A stretch of DNA of 64,000 nucleotides from a bacterium (GTDB lineage Bacteria; Bacteroidota; Bacteroidia; Chitinophagales; Saprospiraceae): NCBI GenBank assembly GCA_024742755.1, contig JANSXW010000001.1, positions 62,001 to 126,000 on the forward strand, read 5' to 3'. A program made the position numbers and the translations under genes. A model generated the notes under the pieces. The model was given only the letters and a program-made list of their open reading frames with translations, was not told where the DNA came from and searched no databases. Shown here piece after piece: positions 28,508 to 35,925 of the stretch. How positions within the stretch are numbered: position 1 is the stretch's first letter; every line of letters starts with the position of its first letter.

Positions 28508-30049
28508 ATGTCCACAACTCACAACCGAACCAGAAGAAGTTCAGTCGCTCATCAAAGTGGTGGGCGCACTGCTGATACGAGTATCCGTAATGGCCGCCGA
28601 CGAGCACAGAGTGTGGCGGTGACCCGGCGGGAGCGGGAAGCGAATCCTCGCGATTTAGAGTTAGGCGAGCGGGCAGAACAGGGGAATACATCCGGAGCAA
28701 CGAAGGTCCGGCATACGATTGGAGATCGGACGGAAGCGTTTTTTAAACAAGATCAGCATACTCTAAATATTCCTGAGGGCAAAGAGAATTGGCCGCTTGC
28801 TTGGGCTGATATCCCTACTACTAATCCAAGATTAGGCGAACGAGGAGTGGCCTCCTATCTACTAGGGCTAGAGCTTATCGGTATCAACGTTGTGCCACTC
28901 CCTAGGACTTACATGGGAGAAATCGAAGGACAATATGGACAAATTTCCTTAAAAGCTCCAGGAACCGAAATAACAAAACTTCGCAAAAGAGAATATAATC
29001 AAGGTATAATCACTCCAGAATTTGTTACAGATATTTTGAACCTTCAAGTACTCGACTATATAAGTGGTCAAACTGATCGCAACCTAAGTAATATTTTCGT
29101 AGAAGAGAAAGGCGGGAAATTCACTAGAGTATTTGGTATTGACAATGATATATCCTTCGGACCAGGACGGGAGCTTGCAAATAATGGTAGCTTTTTCCCT
29201 CAGCTTCCTTTTCCCATACCAGAGAACACTCGGAGTTCTCTAAGAGAAAAAGGGGAGGGAGTTATTCGGAAATTAATGGAAAAACGCTTGATTACTAATA
29301 TTGAAGCCAGAGAAGCCCGAAGACGCTTAATCTATCTCCTTGACCATAGTTCGAGCATTAATGGTATCCGAGAAGATTCACTTCCACAGGACATTGAAGG
29401 CTTTAAAGAATTAGGACCTTATTTTAAGAATGTTGCTAATGAGTTATTTTCACATATCTCACCTGCTGCAAATGATGATGCTATCGGAGAGGTCGAGTCT
29501 CTGGCTTCAGATGATGATGCCATCGGAGAGGTCGAATCTCTGGCTTCAGATGATGATGCTATCGGAGAAGCCGAATCTCTGGCTTCAGATGATGATATAG
29601 GAAGGCAAGAATTATTCAATCAATTCATAGGTAGAATACCTATAGAGCCACAACAACCGATACCGGCAAGGCGGCTTAGAGGTAATTTAGGACGCTTACG
29701 ACAAGCTATTCAAGGTCAGCCGAATGAAATTGAAGAGGATATTAATCGTATTTCTCCCGCTATCGTGAATATTCCTTTACCCAATGACGATCAGCCTGAT
29801 CCACTTTTGGAAGAAGGACGACAACCTAGAAGAAGAGGAAACTTAGGAAGGCTCGAAGAAGCTCTTCCCCCCCAAAGAAGGCGGAGAGCAAACAACCTAG
29901 GAGGAGCCACACAGATTGATTTAGATGAAATGCCCCCACCCCAAGTTGTTCCTCTTCCCCCACCTGAGGAAAATCAACTCTCCCCTTTGCATGATCTACC
30001 GAGGGTAAGGCGTGAAGCCGCTCCTGGTGCACCAGGCAGACCTCAATAA
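28508..30049 (+). CDS. Putative kinase-fold effector (PI3/4K- or Fam20-like) with Arg/Ser-rich N-terminus
   Basis: The protein has 513 residues. Residues 1-50 are Arg/Ser-rich without a signal peptide and include RRRAQSV (30-36). The middle has a kinase-like layout: GDRTEAFFKQ with candidate ATP-binding Lys80; a segment at 106-152 (NPRLGERGVASYLLG, INVVPLP, YGQISLKAPG); a catalytic-loop-like LDYISGQTDRNLSN with Asp190 and Asn195; and GIDNDISFG with metal-type Asp212 and Asp214. This order is typical of PI3/4-kinase-like, Fam20 and HipA-related folds. After it come three 13-residue acidic repeats (DDDAIGEVESLAS) and a Pro/Arg-rich tail. It lies 146 bp after the TcA-like gene on the same strand. 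Parts are strikingly AT-rich (28981-29100 is about one third GC), which suggests separate ancestry. Substrate unknown; the kinase call is by motif only. Confidence 0.6.
   Translation: MSTTHNRTRRSSVAHQSGGRTADTSIRNGRRRAQSVAVTRREREANPRDLELGERAEQGNTSGATKVRHTIGDRTEAFFKQDQHTLNIPEGKENWPLAWADIPTTNPRLGERGVASYLLGLELIGINVVPLPRTYMGEIEGQYGQISLKAPGTEITKLRKREYNQGIITPEFVTDILNLQVLDYISGQTDRNLSNIFVEEKGGKFTRVFGIDNDISFGPGRELANNGSFFPQLPFPIPENTRSSLREKGEGVIRKLMEKRLITNIEAREARRRLIYLLDHSSSINGIREDSLPQDIEGFKELGPYFKNVANELFSHISPAANDDAIGEVESLASDDDAIGEVESLASDDDAIGEAESLASDDDIGRQELFNQFIGRIPIEPQQPIPARRLRGNLGRLRQAIQGQPNEIEEDINRISPAIVNIPLPNDDQPDPLLEEGRQPRRRGNLGRLEEALPPQRRRRANNLGGATQIDLDEMPPPQVVPLPPPEENQLSPLHDLPRVRREAAPGAPGRPQ
29471..29587 (+). 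repeat. Three 39-bp tandem repeats in the kinase-like gene
   Basis: Three units of 39 bp encode (N/D)DDAIGE(V/A)ESLAS and differ by only a few bases. They keep the reading frame. Near-identity implies recent expansion. They separate the kinase-like domain from the Arg/Pro-rich tail. Confidence 0.9.
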
Positions 30050-30086
30050 AGTGATCTCCTGAGTATTTGAAATAAAAAATACAGTT

Positions 30087-33000
30087 ATGTCCAAAACCAG
30101 CCGTTCCCGTTCCAATTCCAGCCGTTCCCGGACCAACGCCAGGCCGGACAGCCATTCGCGTAGCCGTAGCCGCTCCAGCCGCAGCAACAGCCGTGACCGC
30201 AGTTCTTCAAATACAAGTACACGGGACCGGTCAGCAACCACTCGCGATACCAATTCAAACCCTGCCTCCCGCACTGAAGCCAGGCAACGGTCCAGTTCCG
30301 CTCCCCCTTCCCGTGCCACCAGCCGCACTGAACAGCGACAGCGTGCCCAATCTGCCATTGAGGCTGACACTTCTGGGAACGCTTCACAACAGAATAGCAA
30401 TCAGACGGGATCGGTTAGTGGCAACCGGATGGCAGGTAGCCCTACAGCCCAAACCACACTTTCTCCAGCGGAAAAGGAAGCGCAGGTAAAGAAAACAATC
30501 GGTGAGCTGCTCAACAACGATCAGCTAAAGCTCAAGCGGTGGGTCAAAGATGGCGAGGAGGTCAAGCTTAGCCCGGATGCTATCGAAAATATGGACGCAG
30601 CCACCCGCGAACGCCTGCTCGCCGACCTGATGCACGTCAACCAGGCGTACAAAGACGGGCAATTCAAGCTCACTGGCGACAAAGCGGATGATGCAGACCA
30701 GCAGGCACTGGAAGAATCCCTGGGCAGCTGGCTCAACCAGCTCGACAGCACCCTCGCCCAAGCCAATGCCGACCAACTGATCGACTTAAGCCAGTTCCCA
30801 AAACCGGACTTCGCCACGGCGGATACCAGCAAAAAAGGCTTCATGCAGGCCGTAAAGGATGGCATCCTTTCCCGCCTGGGAGCAACACCACGCCTCGATG
30901 CAGTCATGAAAACCTCATCTGAAGAGAACCCCAGTGATCAAAATAAAGAGGATAATGCGGCTGACTCGCCCAACCTAAATCCCCCCACTCCAGAGCGCCT
31001 GACTGATATCAAAAAGCAGCAGGCTCAACTCCGGATGGATAGGGATAAAGCAGCAGCAACCGAAGCTCAGTTGGGAAAAGAGCGCCAACAACTTGTCGAC
31101 CAGCTATTCGACAAATGGAAAAGCGAAAACGGTAAAGAAGATTTGAGCCCTAAAGAAATACTCCCCGATTTCAACAACAATTGGTTCGACCTTAAAAAGT
31201 CACTGGCCTACAGTCAGGAAGGACAACCCTCCGATGATTACCAAATGAACCTGGCGGTGATGGAAAAGATGGTCAATTATCGGAAAGACACAGTAGATGG
31301 CATCGTCAATTCAGCAATCGGGGAAGTCGCTCAAAAAAACGGGCTGGACAAAGACGCCATACAGGTGCTCGCACCGGGCAGCGTATCGCCTACGTCTGAT
31401 TACGACATAACCTTTGCCATACCTTCTAAACCAGAGTTAGAAGCATCTGTGGTCAAGGCATTCCACCAAAAATTCGGGGAAGCCTTCCCGGGCCTTTCAG
31501 CAGGGGTTTTGTTTGACACGAATGTCTATACAAATGGTTTTATGACCCCGGGCACCGAACAGGATGAAGCCTACATCGATAAATTTAACCCCGGAGGGAA
31601 AACAGCCGACCTTCCCGTTGGCGAAAGAGTGCTGGTTGCGGAAGGGAAACAGCGTAAACGCCAAACCCAGATGGCACTTTCTCTGGTGTCTGTGGCCCAG
31701 GCATTGCCCACTAAAGACTGGGATGCTTATATGCAGGATACCCTGGACAACGTTTCCAAATCCTTAACCGATCAGGGGCTGAGCCCCTCTGCTGTGGAAG
31801 AAAAGGTTCGGGATTTAGTGGCCATCTTCCAGAAAGCAGAGCGAATCCACCTTGAAACAAAGGCTGCCATCCGGGAAAAGACAACCCTCAATGAAAAAGT
31901 CAATCCAGAGCGGGCAGCCGATCACCTGGAAGCTAGCAGCAAGGATGAGCTGTACATGGAGGCATTGGATGAGGCCAGTCAGCAAATTGAACAATTGCGG
32001 GCCAATTCAGCTCAACTACAGAACGCCAATACCACACCACAAGAAAGGGTGCAGCTGCTGGCAGATCGAGCCGATTTGATCACCCGCTTCGAAGAAACTC
32101 AGGGCAAAGCGCTCATTTATGCCAACGAGAGCTATTTCAGTGGTGGCGCAGCCATTCATGTCGTAAAAGGCATGCAGAGTGGGCAGCAGGAAGTAAAACT
32201 AGGCCGCCAGCAGCGTATGCAGTCCATACTAATGAATGTAGGTTACCAAATTGACCATTTCAATAAACTGGCGGCGGAAGGAAACGAAGGAAGAGCGATA
32301 CTTAATACCGCTAAATACGGGCAGCGTATAGCAGACCTGGCTATGAATCCAGCCAATGGCATCGTACTATCTGACCGAAGCACTAAAACTTTGCAACTCG
32401 CAAGAGAAATTATTTCTGAAGTCAAAAAAGACGATGTTAACTTCCCTTCTCCCTCTGAAAAGGAACAAGAAGCGCTGCGCAGATGGAATAATGCCTTTCC
32501 AAATGATCCACCGGCTGATATTATCCGGGAAACGTATAAGGAAATAGGCCAGAAAAGCCTTGCTCCGTTCATCGCAGACAAGGTCAGCCAGCAGCAGCAA
32601 GACCTGGCTAAGCTGACCCTGCAAAGTGCCGTTATCCAGAGAAAACTGCGCAGAAACCCTGACATGCCAGATACAGAGAAACAGGAGCTGCGCCAACGGC
32701 TGAAAGCGGTCAATAAAGAAATGGCCTACAACCGGTTCAACCTCTGGAAGCAGGGGCTTCAAAGCAGCGGGCAAACCGTTGCCCCCAAAAAAGATCACCC
32801 GCAAGGAAAGGAGCCTTCACCGGCTCAAGTCCTAAAGATGCTTAAAGTCGCGGACCTCTTTGCCCGTGCTGCCGAAGATGCCCGAAAAAAACGCCCGGAA
32901 GCAGAACGCTCAGAATTAGTAGGCTACAAAACAGCTGATGAAGAGCCGCTGATGATCTCCATAGAAAAACGCAGGCAGTCTTACCGGGATGCAATGCAAC

Positions 33001-33884
33001 AGCAGGGCGTCCCCCTTGAAGATCAGCTTACAGATGATGAGGTAACCGCCATTGTCATGTACTCCTCCCGTTACTTCCAGGTCCTTAATGATACGAGCCG
33101 GTTCAGTGGGGTCTCTGCCCTAAATGCCAATCCTATGGACAAGGCCAACTGGAAAATGCCGGAAGAGGTAAACATCAAACAAAAAGACGATGAAATCAAT
33201 GCCTTGACAGCTGATCAGAAAGCGGCAAATGCAGAACGCCTTTCTGACGCTCAACAACTGGAATCCAATGTTAACAAATGGCGGGGTGTGCTTGTCAACG
33301 CTATTAATAAGCTTAATCAAAAACCTCAATTCACTACCGAAGGATATGACCCAAAAGCCACAGTATTCCGGTTTGACGGCAAGGGGGACTATATTGACAA
33401 ACGCATCAAAGATGGAGCATGGGATGACAAGGCAGCCATCAGTACGGCAAGAGAGGTAGATGGGGCGCTACAAGGTGCAGATAAAATGTTCACACTTAAT
33501 ATTATTGATAATTCCATTGGTGCTGATATCGCCAATTTTTCTCATTATGGCCCCCAGGAAAAGGAAAAACTATTGATACCTGGGTCCGAATTCAGAATAA
33601 AGGCGAGCCTGAAACGGCCGGACGGTGTAGAGGCTAAAGATTGGATTAACGGGCTTGTAAATGCTCAGGGGGAACCTGGTGAGGACCTTGAGGATGTAAT
33701 GAATGGGCTCACTAAAGACGATCGGATGCTATTCAAACAGCACATCATTAATGTCAAAGCCGGATATGCTAAATCTCTACAAGGCGCCGAACAGGAGCAA
33801 GACCCTGAAAAAAGGAAAAAGCTCCTGGATCAGCTTAGGCAAATGGAGACTATCATCTGGTCAGTAGGCACAAATCAACCGTAG
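30087..33884 (+). CDS. Putative nucleotidyltransferase-fold effector with SR-rich N-terminus
   Basis: The protein has 1265 residues. Residues 1-90 are almost entirely Arg/Ser/Thr (RSRSRSSRSNSRDRSSS type) and end in RQRAQSA (84-90); there is no signal peptide. The central region carries a polymerase-beta-type nucleotidyltransferase signature: Gly431-Ser432, then SDYDI with Asp438 and Asp440, and the third carboxylate in LFDTNVY (Asp477). Downstream is a helical region containing LIYANESYFSGGAAIHVV (about 675-692). The remainder is long, polar and helical with no family recognised. The gene starts 37 bp after the kinase-like gene, so the two are probably co-transcribed with the TcA-like gene. 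Possible activities are AMP or other nucleotide transfer to protein or nucleic acid; the substrate is not known. It is a candidate cargo, not a proven one. Confidence 0.58.
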   Translation: MSKTSRSRSNSSRSRTNARPDSHSRSRSRSSRSNSRDRSSSNTSTRDRSATTRDTNSNPASRTEARQRSSSAPPSRATSRTEQRQRAQSAIEADTSGNASQQNSNQTGSVSGNRMAGSPTAQTTLSPAEKEAQVKKTIGELLNNDQLKLKRWVKDGEEVKLSPDAIENMDAATRERLLADLMHVNQAYKDGQFKLTGDKADDADQQALEESLGSWLNQLDSTLAQANADQLIDLSQFPKPDFATADTSKKGFMQAVKDGILSRLGATPRLDAVMKTSSEENPSDQNKEDNAADSPNLNPPTPERLTDIKKQQAQLRMDRDKAAATEAQLGKERQQLVDQLFDKWKSENGKEDLSPKEILPDFNNNWFDLKKSLAYSQEGQPSDDYQMNLAVMEKMVNYRKDTVDGIVNSAIGEVAQKNGLDKDAIQVLAPGSVSPTSDYDITFAIPSKPELEASVVKAFHQKFGEAFPGLSAGVLFDTNVYTNGFMTPGTEQDEAYIDKFNPGGKTADLPVGERVLVAEGKQRKRQTQMALSLVSVAQALPTKDWDAYMQDTLDNVSKSLTDQGLSPSAVEEKVRDLVAIFQKAERIHLETKAAIREKTTLNEKVNPERAADHLEASSKDELYMEALDEASQQIEQLRANSAQLQNANTTPQERVQLLADRADLITRFEETQGKALIYANESYFSGGAAIHVVKGMQSGQQEVKLGRQQRMQSILMNVGYQIDHFNKLAAEGNEGRAILNTAKYGQRIADLAMNPANGIVLSDRSTKTLQLAREIISEVKKDDVNFPSPSEKEQEALRRWNNAFPNDPPADIIRETYKEIGQKSLAPFIADKVSQQQQDLAKLTLQSAVIQRKLRRNPDMPDTEKQELRQRLKAVNKEMAYNRFNLWKQGLQSSGQTVAPKKDHPQGKEPSPAQVLKMLKVADLFARAAEDARKKRPEAERSELVGYKTADEEPLMISIEKRRQSYRDAMQQQGVPLEDQLTDDEVTAIVMYSSRYFQVLNDTSRFSGVSALNANPMDKANWKMPEEVNIKQKDDEINALTADQKAANAERLSDAQQLESNVNKWRGVLVNAINKLNQKPQFTTEGYDPKATVFRFDGKGDYIDKRIKDGAWDDKAAISTAREVDGALQGADKMFTLNIIDNSIGADIANFSHYGPQEKEKLLIPGSEFRIKASLKRPDGVEAKDWINGLVNAQGEPGEDLEDVMNGLTKDDRMLFKQHIINVKAGYAKSLQGAEQEQDPEKRKKLLDQLRQMETIIWSVGTNQP

Positions 33885-34047
33885 CTTTATAAAAACCCAC
33901 CACTCATAGTACCTGCTTTACTATTTAGCAATTGCCCACCCTTGAAGGCAAGGGGCTTGGCCCATACTTTGGTGCCTGGCGCCTGTCAGGGCTTAATCTC
34001 CGGATTGCCCACACAAAAGCTGCCCTTTTAGCATCCACAGGATGAGG
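33885..34047 (+). other. Short gap after the putative toxin operon
   Basis: A weak hairpin, CCCTTG-AAGG-CAAGGG (33939-33954), lies 55 bp after the stop. It has no T tract, so a terminator is not convincingly shown. Confidence 0.3.
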
Positions 34048-34077
34048 TTTACTTCACGCTCTTTTTCCCTACCTTCG
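34048..34077 (+). promoter_or_regulatory. Promoter of the DEAD-box helicase
   Basis: TTTA (34048-34051), an 18-bp spacer and TACCTTCG (34070-34077) match the Bacteroidota pattern. The expected start of transcription falls at or next to the ATG at 34082. Confidence 0.55.
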
Positions 34078-34081
34078 CCAC

Positions 34082-35401
34082 ATGTCCAAAGAAAAAGACC
34101 AACAAGCCATGCTGAAGAAGCTGGGGATCCACCAGCTCAACCCTATGCAGATGGCCGCCCATAAAGCCATCGCCGAAGGGCCCGAGCTGATTCTGGTCGC
34201 CCCGACCGGTACCGGCAAGACCCTGGCCTTCCTGCTGCCTGTCATCGGGCAGATGGACCCTGAACTCGGGGAAGTACAGGCATTGATCCTGGTGCCCTCC
34301 CGGGAACTGGCCATACAGATCGAGCAGATCGCCCGGGATATGGGGAGTGGGTTTAAGATCAACGCTGTCTACGGAGGACGCGCGGGCTATAAGGACAAGC
34401 AAGACCTCAAACACCCGCCGGCTATTCTGGTAGGCACTCCGGGGCGGATTGCCGATCATATTGAGCGGGAGAACCTGGTGACAGCGCACATAAAGACCCT
34501 GGTGCTCGATGAGTTCGACAAGTCACTGGAGACCGGCTTCGAGAAGCAGATGCGGGCCATTATTGAGAGCATCCCGTCACTGGACCGGAAAATTCTTACT
34601 TCGGCTACCCAAAGTGTAAGCATCCCGGATTTTGTTGGGCTAAAAGCGCCTGCCCGGTTGCTGTTCGAGGCGGAAGACACCTCGCAGCTGGCACTTAAGG
34701 CGGTTGCCGCAGGGGACGTGGATGAGTACGGTACCCTGGCATTGCTACTGGCTGAAGTTAGCGCCGGCAGAGGCATTGTGTTTTGCAGCCTGAAAGATAC
34801 CCTGCAACAGGTGAGCGTATTTCTGGACCGGAAAAAGATAGCCCACACCTGCTTCTACGGGGGCATGGACCAACTGGACCGCGAGCAGGCCCTGATTCAA
34901 TTCCGAAACGGCACGCACCGCATTCTCTTGTCTACCGATCTGGCGTCACGCGGTATCGATATCCCGGAGCTGGATTACATCATACACTTTGAATTCCCCT
35001 TTGATGAGGCCTCCTTCATCCACCGGAATGGCCGCACGGCACGGATGCACAGCGAGGGCGCTGCCTACCTGATCAAACCTCAAAACCGGGAGCTGCCCCA
35101 CTACGCCCGCAGAGCCGAGATGATATCCCTCACTGGCGATGGTAAGCTTACACCCAGCGAATGGGCGACACTCTACATGCTGGGCGGCCGGAAAGACAAA
35201 ATCTCCAAGGGGGATATCGCCGGATTGTTCCTCAAGGAGGGCGGACTGAGACCGGATCAACTGGGTGTCATTGAACTCAAGCGAGACTGCGCCTACATCG
35301 CCGTGCACCCTAGTGAGGCGGATAAGGTGCTCAAGGTGCTGGACAACAAAAAACTGAAGAAGAAAAAGATCCGGCTCCATTTGCTCAAGCAGAAGAAATA
35401 A
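34082..35401 (+). CDS. DEAD-box ATP-dependent RNA helicase, DbpA-type
   Basis: The 439-residue protein has a full helicase core. Motif I is APTGTGKT (40-47), Ia is VPSRELA, Ib is TPGR, motif II is DEFD (143-146, instead of DEAD) and motif III is SAT (174-176). Motif V is STDLASRGIDIP and motif VI is HRNGRTAR (314-321). The C-terminal 80 residues look like a DbpA RNA-binding domain (KGDIAGLFLKEGG, IAVHPSEADKVL) with a basic tail. The family unwinds short RNA duplexes, and DbpA members act in large-subunit ribosome assembly. The promoter ends 4 bp before the ATG, so the mRNA may be leaderless; otherwise Met10 (34109) could be the start. It has its own promoter, so it is not obviously part of the toxin operon. 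Confidence 0.9.
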   Translation: MSKEKDQQAMLKKLGIHQLNPMQMAAHKAIAEGPELILVAPTGTGKTLAFLLPVIGQMDPELGEVQALILVPSRELAIQIEQIARDMGSGFKINAVYGGRAGYKDKQDLKHPPAILVGTPGRIADHIERENLVTAHIKTLVLDEFDKSLETGFEKQMRAIIESIPSLDRKILTSATQSVSIPDFVGLKAPARLLFEAEDTSQLALKAVAAGDVDEYGTLALLLAEVSAGRGIVFCSLKDTLQQVSVFLDRKKIAHTCFYGGMDQLDREQALIQFRNGTHRILLSTDLASRGIDIPELDYIIHFEFPFDEASFIHRNGRTARMHSEGAAYLIKPQNRELPHYARRAEMISLTGDGKLTPSEWATLYMLGGRKDKISKGDIAGLFLKEGGLRPDQLGVIELKRDCAYIAVHPSEADKVLKVLDNKKLKKKKIRLHLLKQKK

Positions 35402-35510
35402 GCACCTATTTTCCACGGTGCGACCGCAAAGCTACTCCTGCCCAAAATAGAATCGGATAGCTCAGATAAAAGGTTGTGGCCTTCAACTAACGCTCTTCTT
35501 TGGACACCCG

Positions 35511-35598
35511 CATTGTTACCATTCAGAACACGAGCGCTACCATTCAGAACATTTAACCCCTAAAATTTGGAGGTAAAGGCCCTTCGCCCCTACCTTGA
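35511..35598 (+). promoter_or_regulatory. Regulon element copy 3 plus promoter of the coiled-coil/OmpA-like gene
   Basis: The 44-bp block (35511-35554) repeats the TACCATTCAGAACA pair (35517-35530 and 35538-35551). Beyond the block the sequence differs from copies 1 and 2. Even so, TACCTTGA, a -7-like box, lies at 35591-35598, again exactly 36 bp after the block. TTTG at 35566-35569 gives a -33 candidate with a 21-bp spacer. Conservation of spacing despite divergent sequence is good evidence for function. Confidence 0.78.
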
Positions 35599-35745
35599 AG
35601 GTATTCGCTTAACAAAGTGGTTTGCAACATCAGCCCATGACGAAGCGTAGCTTGTCAGGACAAGTGTGGGCTACTTTCCAGCGTCTATGCCGACCTGCCT
35701 GCCGAAGTGTCTCGACACGTAGGTAGGCATCAAGTCGGTTTGCTG

Positions 35746-35763
35746 CTCCGATCTTTATCGGAG
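35746..35763 (+). other. Leader hairpin 1 of the coiled-coil gene
   Basis: CTCCGAT-CTTT-ATCGGAG is a perfect 7-bp stem with a 4-nt loop, within the inferred leader RNA. Confidence 0.5.
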
Positions 35764-35831
35764 ACCACTTTATCGTCGGTATAAATCAGTATAACTCCAT
35801 AAGATCAGGCAAATAACACAACGACGACAGT

Positions 35832-35856
35832 TAAGTAAGGGGGAATAACTTACTTA
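35832..35856 (+). other. Leader hairpin 2 of the coiled-coil gene
   Basis: TAAGTAA (35832-35838) pairs with TTACTTA (35850-35856) around an 11-nt loop containing a run of five G. It lies 10 bp before the terminator-like hairpin and may compete or stack with it. Confidence 0.4.
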
Positions 35857-35866
35857 TCTTTTTTCG

Positions 35867-35898
35867 AAGCCAGGCCGCTAGCTGTGGTCTGGCTTTTT
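35867..35898 (+). terminator. Terminator-like hairpin inside the leader of the coiled-coil gene
   Basis: AAGCCAGGCC (35867-35876) pairs with GGTCTGGCTT (35886-35895) with one mismatch, and the stem runs into T5 (35894-35898). It lies after the promoter and only 27 bp before the start codon, so it could act as an attenuator. It may simply stop transcripts arriving from upstream. Confidence 0.6.
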
Positions 35899-35925
35899 AA
35901 CTACACTCCTAATCCATTTAACCCC

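Larger units (their letters stand above)
35402..35925. other. Long upstream region of the coiled-coil gene
   Basis: The 524 bp hold regulon element copy 3 (35511) and a leader of about 320 nt with three hairpins. No further gene was seen. Confidence 0.6.

Noticed and set aside
30087..30356. The Arg/Ser-rich N-terminus as a frameshifted or non-coding stretch
   Set aside because: The frame is continuous with the downstream catalytic motifs and the kinase-like neighbour has a similar N-terminus.
34082..35401. The helicase as a member of the toxin operon
   Set aside because: It has its own promoter-like sequence at 34048-34077, about 200 bp separates it from the operon, and the family is a housekeeping one.
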